Source: Penumbrarchaeum sp964445525 (GTDB lineage: Archaea; Thermoplasmatota; Penumbrarchaeia; Penumbrarchaeales; Penumbrarchaeaceae). Taken from it: a stretch of DNA of 64,000 nucleotides. Positions 46,801-55,040 of the stretch are shown here, in pieces. Below the pieces are notes generated by a model, which was not told where the DNA came from, searched no databases, and was given only the letters and a program-made list of their open reading frames with translations. How positions within the stretch are numbered: position 1 is the first letter of the stretch; every line of letters begins with the position of its first letter. A program made the translations under genes and the position numbers. The stretch lies in assembly GCA_964445525.1 (NCBI GenBank), contig CAYULA010000013.1, positions 1 through 64,000 on the forward strand, read 5' to 3'.

Positions 46801-46842
46801 TCCTACGACCGCCACCGCTCCGGTGGTACTATTTGCACTCAT
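43813..46842 (-). CDS. hdrA: Tandem HdrA-type flavoprotein with two FAD sites
   Basis: 1009 residues against about 650 for ordinary HdrA. The first half has an FAD-binding Rossmann motif (VAVVGGGIAGVQ, residues 11-22), the CTSCGDCESVCP and CVDCGACVKACKPG ferredoxin motifs, and the HdrA core with WVQCVGSRD and FCSSMCC. From about residue 456 a complete HdrA unit begins again (RIGVFICHCGINIGSQVDVP), with a second FAD motif at 597-605 (VIGGGVAGM), VQCVESRE, YCSRTCC and a C-terminal double ferredoxin (CSGCKTCISLCP and CQGCGTCVAACP). Two flavins suggest two electron-splitting or merging centres. It overlaps the tandem HdrC gene by 14 bp and mvhD by 1 bp. Confidence 0.88.
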   Translation of the reverse strand: MSANSTTGAVAVVGGGIAGVQSALDLADMGFKVYLIEKSPAIGGVMAMLDKTFPTNDCSMCILSPKLVDCSRHPNIEIMTLSEVKGVEGEAGNFKVKVHKKPRYIDIEKCTSCGDCESVCPIKLPSEFEQGLVMRKAAYKYYPQAIPNAFVIDKDGIPGHRGCVDCGACVKACKPGAIDHSMKAEDLELDVGAVILAMGSAPFDPTIKKEFGYGRFKNVVTSLEFERILSASGPYEGKILRPGDGKHPEKIAWVQCVGSRDRNIDQEFCSSMCCMYTAKEAVIAKEHESSIEPTIFYIDVRSFGKDFDRYIDRAKKEHGIRYVRSRISEIYENDCGDLLIRYEDIEGELHEETYDMVVLSIGLCMTGDRSKMLKDLGLDVNDFGFAYSEQKDPVALVKPGIFMAGSFLEPQAIPESVTQASAAASQAAALLRDSRGTLVEPRPEYEERDVSKEDPRIGVFICHCGINIGSQVDVPGVVEYARNLENVVYASENLYTCSEDTQKKIEDVIREEKLNRVIVAACTPRTHEPLFKKSMAQAGLNPHLLEMTNIREHCSWVHSDSEMATRKSQELVAMTVAKSRLLESIPAMKIDVDQTALVIGGGVAGMTAAISLGDQGYKTILVEKEKELGGMLGNLRHTVEGIDVRKLLSDLVSRVNEHENIEVFTSSAVSDINGYVGNYDVEIAGKNYRTGAIIVAAGTREHIPSSYGYGEDDRIVTLSELEDGLENVREGETFVMIQCVESREGDRNYCSRTCCMGSLKNALRIKELNPRAEVYILYRDLMTYGFWERYYKQARELGVVFMQYSVDRKPEVEMGEKLKVRVWEPMLQEEIEIDADHLVLATGMDPVEDREDIAKQLKVPLNQDGFFLEAHVKLRPVDFSTRGVFLAGSCHTPKFIGESIYQAQAAAARAATILSSPTLEAEPNIAVVDVDMCSGCKTCISLCPYNAIDSVTEVIDGVEVTHAQVNEGLCQGCGTCVAACPSGAMHQRGFKDDQLLSMVRAIGSCGGGN

Positions 46843-47488
46843 CGAGACCCTCCCTTGTGTATCCTTCCTTTATTGCAAGCTCTCTGATTGCGAACATCAG
46901 TTTGGGGATCTCAACACCCTGCGGGCATTCCTCCAGGCATCTGTAATGGGTGGAGCAGATCTCAACAAATCTATTATCATAAACCCTCTTCTTCATTCCC
47001 AGCAGGGAGGCCTTGATCACCTTTCTGGGAGAATACAACGGATCCAGATCCCTTTCCGGACATCCGGCAGTGCAGGTCCCGCAGGCAAAGCAGTTGTAGA
47101 TCTCCTTCCCGGACTCTCCTTGGGCGATCCTGTACTTGAAGGAGCTGTCTCTCTCCTCACCCACCCCTTCGATCTCGTCTCTCAACCTCTCCTCCCTGAT
47201 CTGGTTCATCAATCCCTTGACGTTGACCTTCTGGGGGCATTTCTCCAGGCATCTGTAATGAGCGGAGCAGATCCAGAGGAACTCAGATCTGAAAACCTCA
47301 TCCTTCAGGCCGAGAAGGGCTTTCCGGATCACGGTCCTCGGATTCCATTCCTCCTTAACTTCCTGCTCGGGACATCTTGCCGTGCAGGTTCCGCAGGCGT
47401 AGCATTTGAGTATGCCCTCTCCACCCTCCTGCCTGGCTATCTCGAACTTGAAATTCGGATCGACATTCCTCGAATCAACAGCCTCCAT
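46829..47488 (-). CDS. Tandem HdrC-like iron-sulfur protein (two fused modules)
   Basis: 219 residues formed by two HdrC-like modules (about 1-105 and 115-219). Each has a normal first cluster motif (CYACGTCTARCPE; CFACGTCTAGCPE). The second motif is CSAHYRCLEKCP in module 1 and CSTHYRCLEECP in module 2, where the canonical HdrC has CxxCxxCxxxCP, so the second cysteine is histidine in both. No HdrB gene adjoins it. It lies between the FrhB-like gene and the tandem HdrA, mirroring the duplication in that HdrA. It probably carries electrons between them. Confidence 0.82.
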   Translation of the reverse strand: MEAVDSRNVDPNFKFEIARQEGGEGILKCYACGTCTARCPEQEVKEEWNPRTVIRKALLGLKDEVFRSEFLWICSAHYRCLEKCPQKVNVKGLMNQIREERLRDEIEGVGEERDSSFKYRIAQGESGKEIYNCFACGTCTAGCPERDLDPLYSPRKVIKASLLGMKKRVYDNRFVEICSTHYRCLEECPQGVEIPKLMFAIRELAIKEGYTREGLDECK

Positions 47489-47491
47489 CCA

Positions 47492-48589
47492 TCACTCCCC
47501 CACGTCCTGGAATTCCTCCTCCCTGTAAACCACCATGGGGACCGGTTCTTCGGGATCGGAACCCGGAAGGTATTCGAATTCCTTCTGGGCATTATCGGCA
47601 ATTCCGGTGATTATATCCATCAAAGGAATGTTTGAGGGACAGGCCTGCTCGCAGAGACCGCACTGGACGCAGGACAATATCATGTGGTTGAACCGGGTAA
47701 CATGGAACAGGAGAGAATCCGTGGGATTCTTGAAAGCTCCCTTGCCCTTGGATTTGGACATGTATTTCCCGGCTTCAAGATCGAATACCGAGGATTCGAA
47801 AAGGCACTCCTTGCAGTAGCATATGGGACATGCTCCCATGCAGTTGTGGCAGTTGATGCAGGTATCGAAGAACTCGAGAAGTTTGTCCACTCCCTTTATC
47901 TCCGACTTCTCCTTCAGGAAAGCCTCCCTGTTTTTCAGTCTCTCCTCTCTGACATCCGAGACCGCCTTTTCTCTCTTTTTTACATCCTTGAATTCCTTGA
48001 GATCCAGTCCATCGAGAAGCTTTTCCGCCTTTTCATTGTTGGCATCAATTATCAGTGAGTTGTCCGCCCCGAATATGCCGATGTTCATGTCCGCATTTTC
48101 GACTACTGGGTCCTTGCAGTTGAGACAGGCTGTCCTCATGTACTTGACAGCCTCTCCGTCATTGAGCACCGCATCGGTGGGGGACCCCTTTCCCGGGTAG
48201 GAGGAATAGGTGTTGATCGAGAATGTTCCGGGACAGTCCACACCCACGAGTACAATATTTTCCGGATCGGCCTGCTTGAGCTTCACCAGTTCGATGAGCG
48301 CCCTGTACTCGCAGGATCTCAGAACGACGGCAACAGGCCTGTCGAATCCCCTTATCTTTGTTAATCTTGAAACTATAGTTCCCGTTGAAACCGGAAGAAG
48401 CGGTGCGAAAACATTTGTTTTGAGCTTTTCGGGATCGGAGATCATGGCGGGAAATGAGGATTTTCCGGAAGGGGTCTCCTGCATGGCAATAACCGCATCC
48501 ACCTTTCCCTCCTTCAGCCATACCCCCAGGAGATCGTTGACAGCGGTCGGAGCGTCCTTCTCTACCGGTAGTTCGTAGCTTTTCATCAT
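47492..48589 (-). CDS. FrhB/FdhB-like iron-sulfur oxidoreductase subunit
   Basis: 365 residues from the ATG at 48589, which sits behind GAGGTGAT; the open frame begins inside the previous gene at 48661. The N-terminal half (DAVIAMQETPSGKSSFPAMI, RPVAVVLRSCEYRALIELVK, VLVGVDCPGTF) resembles the FAD-binding domain of F420 hydrogenase/formate dehydrogenase beta subunits. The C-terminal half has a dense cysteine region (CINCHNCMGACPICYCKECL) and a last ferredoxin-like motif (CVQCGLCEQACPSNIP). It may bring a further donor or acceptor (F420, formate-type partner or ferredoxin) to the complex. Gaps are 3 bp and 7 bp to its neighbours. Confidence 0.72.
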   Translation of the reverse strand: MMKSYELPVEKDAPTAVNDLLGVWLKEGKVDAVIAMQETPSGKSSFPAMISDPEKLKTNVFAPLLPVSTGTIVSRLTKIRGFDRPVAVVLRSCEYRALIELVKLKQADPENIVLVGVDCPGTFSINTYSSYPGKGSPTDAVLNDGEAVKYMRTACLNCKDPVVENADMNIGIFGADNSLIIDANNEKAEKLLDGLDLKEFKDVKKREKAVSDVREERLKNREAFLKEKSEIKGVDKLLEFFDTCINCHNCMGACPICYCKECLFESSVFDLEAGKYMSKSKGKGAFKNPTDSLLFHVTRFNHMILSCVQCGLCEQACPSNIPLMDIITGIADNAQKEFEYLPGSDPEEPVPMVVYREEEFQDVGE

Positions 48590-48596
48590 ATCACCT

Positions 48597-49022
48597 CTAA
48601 ACGTTCCACCTCTGTCCGAGCGGGTTGGGACCAAGCTTCTTGGTCTCTTCCACGATCTCACTTACCGTATCGGCAAACTTCTGACCTTCCGAGGCGGATA
48701 TCCATTTGACCCATATCCTCTCGGGCTCCATTCCCAGAGTGGTAAGTATGTTCTTTATCAGTACCATTCTCCGTCGTGCCTTGTAGTTTCCGTTCAGGTA
48801 ATGGCAGTCACCCAAGTGGCAGCCGCCGATAAGGATGGCGTCCGCCCCCTCAATCAGTGCTCTGTTAACGTAAACGCTGTCCACGGAACCCGAGCACATC
48901 ACCCTTATCACCCTGATATTCGGGGGATACTGTATTCTGCTCGTTCCAGCCAAATCGGCTCCCGCATAGGAGCACCAGTTGCACAGGAATCCAACGATCC
49001 TGGGTTCGAATTCTTCTGTCAT
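48597..49022 (-). CDS. mvhD: MvhD/FlpD [2Fe-2S] adaptor subunit 2
   Basis: 141 residues from ATG 49022, which follows GGGAGG; the open frame runs further upstream into the previous gene, but the shorter start gives the same length as MvhD-1. It shares the FLCNWCSYAGADLAGTSR, RVMCSGSVD, GCHLGDCHY and WISASEGQKFA motifs with it. It follows the NuoG/HdrA fusion gene by 11 bp, so it is the likely [2Fe-2S] link between that flavoprotein and another module. Confidence 0.9.
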   Translation of the reverse strand: MTEEFEPRIVGFLCNWCSYAGADLAGTSRIQYPPNIRVIRVMCSGSVDSVYVNRALIEGADAILIGGCHLGDCHYLNGNYKARRRMVLIKNILTTLGMEPERIWVKWISASEGQKFADTVSEIVEETKKLGPNPLGQRWNV

Positions 49023-49033
49023 TTCCTCCCACC

Positions 49034-52000
49034 TCATCTCAAACTCGCATCTATCATGGACATTATCTGGCGTTTTGTGAACGATGTCTGCTGTGATGTT
49101 CCGCTGGGGCATACAGCCGCGCATGCGCCGCAGCCCTGGCATAATATCTCGTTCACGTGCACCACCTTCTTCTCCTCATCATATTCTATAGCGTCATAGG
49201 GACATATCTGGACACAGAGCTGGCAACCTGCACAGTTCCTCTCCGATACCCTCGCCACATTCCCTTTTGTCTCGAGGTATTCTCTGGATAGTATCGTGGC
49301 GGCTCTTGCGCCTGTGGCCTTTCCCTGAAGGATTGCTTCTTCTATGAACCTGGGCGAATGGGCGACTCCCGCGAGGTAGATGCCATCACCGGAGAAATCA
49401 ACGGGCCTCAATTTCATATGGGCTTCCGAGAAATATCCGTCCTGGTTCAGGGGGACCTTGAGCTTTTGGGCAATGTCCGAGTTGTCCCTGGGGACCATCC
49501 CGGTGGAGAGGACCAGCCTGTCAGGATGGAATACCACATCCCTCTGAAGGATGCGGTCCCAAACCTTGACCTGAATCTCCTCAGCTTTGACCTCCACATC
49601 GGGCTCCCTTTCGGGATCGAACTGGAAGAACATCACCCCAAGCTCCCTGGCTTTCTTGTATAGCCTGTCCTCCCTGAAACCGTAGGACCTGATGTCCCGG
49701 TATAATATGTAGATCGGAAGATCGGGTTTCATCTCTTTCAATTTTACCGCGTTCTTCAGTGCATTGGTGCAGCATACCCTTGAACAGTAGGGATGCTCGT
49801 CGTTCCTGGAACCGACACACTGGATCATGACCACCTCGCCGAGGTCCTTGATGTAGTTCTCTTCGGAGGCGATGTCCTTTTCAAGCTCCTTCTGGCGCAT
49901 TATTTTCGGACTCTTTTCGTAGCTGTATTCGGTCGGTTCATAGGCATCGGCTCCGGTGGCAACAACAACAACACCGTGCTGGACCATTTCCGTTCCCTCA
50001 CCGCTTCCTATCTTCGAGGTGAAATTGCCCACATACCCTGAAAGCTCGACCAACTCTGCCCCCAAGCGCACCTCGATATTGGGGTGGGACATTACCTTCT
50101 CTATAGTCGAAGAAAGGAGTTGGTCGGGATCCTCCGTTCCGGCTCCGAGGTGTATGTCGTTGAGTAGTCCTCCCAATCTGTCATCTCTCTCGATAAGATG
50201 GACCTTGAATCCCTGATCGGCCATGGAGAGCGCGGAGCTCATACCCGCTATTCCGCCACCGATGACGAGGGCTTCCTGTATCACAGGAACCTTGTGATGT
50301 TCCACCGGAACCATGTCGGCAACCTTGATCACGCCCATTCTCACCGTCTCAATGGCTTTCCCGGTGGCCTTTTCCGGGTTTCCCCTGTGGACCCATGAGT
50401 TCTGATCCCTGAGATTGACCATCTCGAAGAGATGAGGATTCAGTCCGGCTTCCCTCAACGTATCCTGGAAAATGGGCTCGTGGGTCCTGGGAGTGCATGA
50501 AGCCACCACGATCCTGTTCAGACCCAGATCCTGGATCCTCTCTTTTATTCTCTCCAGGGAATCCGAAGAACAGGTGAAGGTCTCGTCATCCGCAAGTGCC
50601 ACATAGGGCAGGGACCTTGCACTCTCCACCACTTTCGGAACGTCTATGACGCCTCCTATGTTTATACCGCAGTGGCAGATGAAAACCCCTATCCTGGGGA
50701 AATCATTCCTCACCGACCTCTCCCTGGGATAATCCTTGACCGTGATCTCGGTCCCGCGTACCGTCGAAATGTCCCTTGCTGCCTCCGCAGCGGCCGCGGA
50801 AGCCTGGGTAACGCTTTCGGGTATATCCTTGGGTTCTGTTACCGTCCCCGAAGCATACACTCCCGATCTGCTGGTTGTGACATGAGAGTAGGGGTCCGTT
50901 TCCACGAACCCGTAACCGTTCAGGTTCACATTCAGGGCACCTGCCAGGTCTCCCAGGGAGGCGCAGGGCTGCAAACCGACAGATAACACAACCATATCGT
51001 AATCCTCTGTCCTGACCTTTCCGTCATCATCGATGTATCTAAGGGAAAGGTCCTTGGTCTCGATGTTCTGCTCGATCCTGGGGATCCTGGACCTCCGGAA
51101 TACGACTCCGTACTCGTCTTTGGCCCTCTCATAGTACTTGTCGAAATCCTTGCCAAAGGACCTCATGTCCATGAAGTAGAGATGCGTATCCAGTCCCGGC
51201 ACGTGCTCTTTTGCTATCACCGCTTCCTTGATGGAATACATGCAGCAGACGGATGAGCAGTAGGGATTGTCGCAGCTCTCATCCCTGGACCCGACGCACT
51301 GAAGCCATGCTATCTTCTTTGGTTCCTCTCCGTCCGAAATTCTCTTTACATGCCCTTTGTAGGGGCCTGAAGCGGATAGCATCCTCTCGAACTGGATCGA
51401 TGTCAGCACGTTGGGATATATATTGTATCCGTAGCTCCCGCCGTCAGGGGGCGTGTATTCCTCGAATCCGGGGGACATGATCACCGATCCCACCTCGAGT
51501 TCTATCTCCTCGTCTTCCGAGTCATGTCTCAATGCACCGGGTTCGCAGACATTCTCGCAGAATTTGCAGCTTCCGTTGATGAAGTAATTGCAGGATTCCC
51601 TGTCGATCATGGGAACGTTTGGTATCGCCTGGGGGAATGGTATGTCTATTGCCCCCTTCTGAGCCAGGCCCTCGTCGAATTTGCTTTTTATCGGTATCGG
51701 TTTCCTTGAAGAGATCTCGGAGAGATCTATCCTGCCCGTGGGACAGACGAACTCGCAAGCCCCGCAGGTAAGACAGTGGGACGAGGGATCGTCAAAGGGG
51801 GTCCCGATCTTCCTCCTGTCACCTCTCCCGATGAAACCCAGTGTGGAGTTTCCGCTTTCGGCACAGACGTTAACACAGAGGCCGCAGAGAATGCACTTGT
51901 CATCTATCTCCCGGTAGGTGTCGAACCTTGTGGTATCCACTCCCAATTCCGATGCGAAATTCTTGAGATCCTCGGATTCGGGGCACCTGGCAAGGTAAAG

Positions 52001-52270
52001 CTCCAGGAGTATCCTCCTGGAATTCAGGACCCTTTCCGATCCGGTAAGAACCTCCATTCCCTCCGAAACCGGAAGCGAACAGGAGGCGGTTACCCTGGTC
52101 CTGTTTCCCTGTTTGACCTCCACTACGCATACCCGGCAGGCGGAATAAGCCGGAATGGCCGGGTGGTGGCAGAGGGTTGGTATGCTGATATTGTTCCTCT
52201 TTGCCACCTGGAGGACCGTCTCGCCCTCTTCGGCGTGGTACTCGTTGGAATCGATCATTATCTTGACCAT
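49034..52270 (-). CDS. NuoG ferredoxin domain fused to a tandem HdrA lacking its first FAD segment
   Basis: 1078 residues. The N terminus is the NuoG/HymC ferredoxin region: [2Fe-2S] ligands C34, C45, C48, C64 and two [4Fe-4S] motifs (C126, C129, C132, C136; SSHCLTCGACEFVCP near 167-177). From about residue 198 (FDEGLAQKG...PFPQAIPN) it matches the tandem HdrA at 43813-46842 from that protein's residue 128 onward. The first FAD-binding segment is therefore absent. A complete second HdrA unit follows (RIGVFICHCGINIGG at ~525, FAD motif VIGGGIAGM at ~668, final double ferredoxin CAGCQLCVQICP and CQGCGACAAVCP). The missing segment is fused to NuoE in the gene at 54111. It overlaps nuoF by one base. 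Confidence 0.88.
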   Translation of the reverse strand: MVKIMIDSNEYHAEEGETVLQVAKRNNISIPTLCHHPAIPAYSACRVCVVEVKQGNRTRVTASCSLPVSEGMEVLTGSERVLNSRRILLELYLARCPESEDLKNFASELGVDTTRFDTYREIDDKCILCGLCVNVCAESGNSTLGFIGRGDRRKIGTPFDDPSSHCLTCGACEFVCPTGRIDLSEISSRKPIPIKSKFDEGLAQKGAIDIPFPQAIPNVPMIDRESCNYFINGSCKFCENVCEPGALRHDSEDEEIELEVGSVIMSPGFEEYTPPDGGSYGYNIYPNVLTSIQFERMLSASGPYKGHVKRISDGEEPKKIAWLQCVGSRDESCDNPYCSSVCCMYSIKEAVIAKEHVPGLDTHLYFMDMRSFGKDFDKYYERAKDEYGVVFRRSRIPRIEQNIETKDLSLRYIDDDGKVRTEDYDMVVLSVGLQPCASLGDLAGALNVNLNGYGFVETDPYSHVTTSRSGVYASGTVTEPKDIPESVTQASAAAAEAARDISTVRGTEITVKDYPRERSVRNDFPRIGVFICHCGINIGGVIDVPKVVESARSLPYVALADDETFTCSSDSLERIKERIQDLGLNRIVVASCTPRTHEPIFQDTLREAGLNPHLFEMVNLRDQNSWVHRGNPEKATGKAIETVRMGVIKVADMVPVEHHKVPVIQEALVIGGGIAGMSSALSMADQGFKVHLIERDDRLGGLLNDIHLGAGTEDPDQLLSSTIEKVMSHPNIEVRLGAELVELSGYVGNFTSKIGSGEGTEMVQHGVVVVATGADAYEPTEYSYEKSPKIMRQKELEKDIASEENYIKDLGEVVMIQCVGSRNDEHPYCSRVCCTNALKNAVKLKEMKPDLPIYILYRDIRSYGFREDRLYKKARELGVMFFQFDPEREPDVEVKAEEIQVKVWDRILQRDVVFHPDRLVLSTGMVPRDNSDIAQKLKVPLNQDGYFSEAHMKLRPVDFSGDGIYLAGVAHSPRFIEEAILQGKATGARAATILSREYLETKGNVARVSERNCAGCQLCVQICPYDAIEYDEEKKVVHVNEILCQGCGACAAVCPSGTSQQTSFTKRQIMSMIDASLR

Positions 52271-54114
52271 CAGACCACCTCCACGGCGGAGAAGTTGCAG
52301 ACGTCATGGCACTGGCCGCATTTTATGCAGAGGTCCTGGTCGATCACATGGACCTTCTTCTTCTCGCCCGAGATGGCATTAACAGGGCATTTCATCGCGC
52401 AAAGTGTGCATCCAGTGCAATTTTCCTTGGAAATCGAGTAGGTGGTGAGCTTCTTGCAGACTCCCGCCGGGCACTTACCTTCATTTATGTGTGCCTCGTA
52501 CTCGTTTCTGAAATACTTGAGTGTGGTAAGAACCGGATTGGGAGCGGTCTGTCCCAGAGCGCAAAGGGATGTGTCCGACACGGCAGTTGCAAGAACCTCG
52601 AGGGTATCGAGGTCGCCCTCTTTCGCATTCCCTTCCGTGATCCTGGTTAGAATCAGATCCATCTGCACAAGACCCTCCCTGCACGGTGCGCATTTCCCGC
52701 AGGATTCGTCTTTAAGAAATCTCACGAAATATCTGGCAACATCCACCATGCAGGTCCTGTTGTCCATCACTATCAGGCCGCCGGAGCCCATCATCGCTCC
52801 GGCTTCCTTGAGAGAATCGTAATCTATTGACAGGTCCAGCATGTCCTCGGGGAGGCAGCCTCCGGAGGGGCCTCCGGTCTGGACAGCCTTGAAACTGTTC
52901 CCGGATGCGATACCTCCCCCGATATCGAATACCATCTCCCTGAGGGTAATTCCCATGGGGACCTCTACCAGACCGGAATTGTTGGTCTTTCCCACCAGTG
53001 AAAACAGCATGGTTCCGGGACTCCCCTCTGTTCCTATCCCGGAGTACCATTTCGATCCCTCCTTGAGAACCAGAGTAGCATTGGCCCACGATTTCACATT
53101 GTTGATGTTGGTGGGCATTCCCCAGAGGCCGCTCTGAGCAGGGAACGGGGGTCGAGGCCTGGGCTCACCGGCCCTCCCCTCGATGGAAGCCATCAATGCG
53201 GTCTCCTCCCCGCATACGAAAGCTCCCGCCCCCTCGTAGACCTCAAGGTCGAAATCCATTCCGCTTCCCAGTATGTTCTCTCCGAGAAGGCCGTATTCCC
53301 TCATCTGCAATATGGCATTTTTTAACGTTTTAACAGCCAGAGGATACTCCTTTCTCACATAGACATAACCATTTGTCGCACCTATGGCATGGGCACCGAT
53401 CAGCATGCCCTCCATCACATTGTGGGGATTGCCCTCGAGGAGATTCCTGTCCATGAAGGCACCCGGGTCTCCCTCGTCGGCATTGCATATGATGAATTTT
53501 CTCTCACCCGGATTCTTCCTGGCCAATTCCCATTTTATCCCGGTGGAGAAACCGGCTCCTCCTCGGCCTCTCAGACCGGAGGATTTCATCTCCTCTATGA
53601 CCTTCTCCGGCGTCATGGACAGTGCCTTGAGAAAGGACCCGTATCCTCCGAGGGAAATGTAATCCTCTATTGATTCGGGATCGACATTTTCAGTGTTTTT
53701 GGTTATCATTCTCTGCTGTTTTCTGTAGTAAGGGAGATCATCCATCTTCTCGATGGGTTTTCCCGTTTCCGGGTCCTTGAAAAGGAGCTCTTTCACCGGC
53801 TTTTTCTTCTTAAATTGGGACTCCACTATCTTCTCCACATTATCCGGTTCAACCGAGGTGTAAATGGTTCTTGCGGGAAGAAATAACAGGAGAGGTTCCT
53901 GGGCGCAGTAGCCTATACATCCCGTCTTCCTTAAATCCGCACCCTTTATCTTGAGTTTATCAAGGGCCTCTTCCACTTTTTTGTGGATCAGATCCGCGCC
54001 CCTGGCGTTCCCGCAGGTTCCTCCGGGAACCACGATAGTGGGCTTCTTCTTCCTTTCCCCGGAGAGCCTGTCAATGAGCTTTTTCAGGTCCTTTACAGAA
54101 GAGAGCTTCTTCAT
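52270..54114 (-). CDS. nuoF: NuoF/HymB-like NADH-binding flavoprotein subunit
   Basis: 614 residues in the usual order for bifurcating-hydrogenase NuoF proteins. First comes a thioredoxin-like [2Fe-2S] domain (GTCGNARGAD...TGCIGYCAQEP, about 30-80). The FMN- and NADH-binding core follows with GLRGRGGAGFSTG, NADEGDPGAFMDR, EGAGAFVCGEETALMASIEG and the [4Fe-4S] ligands ESCGKCAPCREG plus C of SLCALGQ. Last is a C-terminal double ferredoxin (CTGCTLCAMKCPV and CIKCGQCHDVC). It oxidises or reduces NAD(H) and passes electrons along iron-sulfur centres. It overlaps the NuoE-fusion gene by 4 bp. Confidence 0.93.
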   Translation of the reverse strand: MKKLSSVKDLKKLIDRLSGERKKKPTIVVPGGTCGNARGADLIHKKVEEALDKLKIKGADLRKTGCIGYCAQEPLLLFLPARTIYTSVEPDNVEKIVESQFKKKKPVKELLFKDPETGKPIEKMDDLPYYRKQQRMITKNTENVDPESIEDYISLGGYGSFLKALSMTPEKVIEEMKSSGLRGRGGAGFSTGIKWELARKNPGERKFIICNADEGDPGAFMDRNLLEGNPHNVMEGMLIGAHAIGATNGYVYVRKEYPLAVKTLKNAILQMREYGLLGENILGSGMDFDLEVYEGAGAFVCGEETALMASIEGRAGEPRPRPPFPAQSGLWGMPTNINNVKSWANATLVLKEGSKWYSGIGTEGSPGTMLFSLVGKTNNSGLVEVPMGITLREMVFDIGGGIASGNSFKAVQTGGPSGGCLPEDMLDLSIDYDSLKEAGAMMGSGGLIVMDNRTCMVDVARYFVRFLKDESCGKCAPCREGLVQMDLILTRITEGNAKEGDLDTLEVLATAVSDTSLCALGQTAPNPVLTTLKYFRNEYEAHINEGKCPAGVCKKLTTYSISKENCTGCTLCAMKCPVNAISGEKKKVHVIDQDLCIKCGQCHDVCNFSAVEVV

Positions 54115-55040
54115 TCCTTCACCTCCGGCGGATCTATGGTTTCCGCCCTTCCCGCCTTGAAATCCTCCAACAGCTTGGAAAATGAACCCGGTTTTACCAT
54201 GTGATAATCCTCGTCGATGACCACGACAGGACCCAGTGCGCAGGTTCCCAGACAGTTCACGGTCTCCAGTGTGAATTCCCCGTCTTCGGTGGTCTGGCCC
54301 GGCTCGATTTCGAGCTCCCGGGTGATCTCGTCGAGGATCCTCGGGGCACCGCGAACATGGCAGGCGGTCCCCAGACAGACCTTGATGGTATGTTTTCCGC
54401 GTGGTGTGAGGGAGAAAGCAGTGAAGAAGGTGGCAACATTGTAGGTCCGGGAGAGCGGAACATCCAGTTCCTGTGAGACGAATCTTATTGCATCGGCGGG
54501 AAGATAGTTGTACTCCTCGTTTACCGCCTCGAGTACAGGTACAAGAGAACTCTGGTCCCTGGGATGATCGGAGAGTATCTTCTCTAGTTTCTCAATATCT
54601 GCGGAATCCATGTCTTTTTTGACGTCCTCCTCCTCCGGAAGCTGGGGAACGTACCTCACAGGGCAGTACTCCACGCATAGCCCGCAGCCGTTGCATACCT
54701 CCTCGTCCACGGACCTTGCATGCTTCAATACCTTTACTTTGAAGTTGCCAGGTTCTCCCTCCAGTCCCTTTACCTCTGCCGCGGTAATGATCTTGATATT
54801 GGGGTGTCTGGCTGTTGCAACGAGCTTGGGGGCGAGTATGCACATAGAGCAGTCGTTGGTGGGGAAGGTCTTGTCCAGCTGGGGCATGGTACCTCCAATG
54901 GATCTGTTCTCGTCCACCAGATATACCTTGAAACCCGCATCCGCCAGGTCAAGCGATGACTGAATACCGGATATTCCCCCTCCCACTACAAGAACCGAAC
55001 CTTTCTTCACTCCCGCATTCATGTCGTTGGCAGCCGCCAT
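54111..55040 (-). CDS. HdrA FAD-segment fused to NuoE
   Basis: 309 residues of a composite architecture. Residues ~15-130 (SVLVVGGGISGIQSSLDLAD, LDKTFPTNDCSMCILAPKL, VCNGCGLCVEYCP) are the N-terminal FAD-binding and ferredoxin segment of HdrA, closely similar to residues 8-124 of the tandem HdrA. Residues ~145-300 are NuoE (LVPVLEAVNEEYNYLPADAI, YNVATFFTAF, KVCLGTACHVRGA, NCLGTCALGPVVVID), with four [2Fe-2S] cysteines. The HdrA segment stops where the neighbouring NuoG/HdrA fusion takes over. It directly abuts hdrA upstream and overlaps nuoF by 4 bp. Confidence 0.87.
   Translation of the reverse strand: MAAANDMNAGVKKGSVLVVGGGISGIQSSLDLADAGFKVYLVDENRSIGGTMPQLDKTFPTNDCSMCILAPKLVATARHPNIKIITAAEVKGLEGEPGNFKVKVLKHARSVDEEVCNGCGLCVEYCPVRYVPQLPEEEDVKKDMDSADIEKLEKILSDHPRDQSSLVPVLEAVNEEYNYLPADAIRFVSQELDVPLSRTYNVATFFTAFSLTPRGKHTIKVCLGTACHVRGAPRILDEITRELEIEPGQTTEDGEFTLETVNCLGTCALGPVVVIDEDYHMVKPGSFSKLLEDFKAGRAETIDPPEVKE

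Noticed and set aside
43388..49022. Selenocysteine codons in the MvhD/HdrA genes
   Set aside because: All expected cysteine positions of both MvhD copies are ordinary cysteines and no gene is broken at a TGA.
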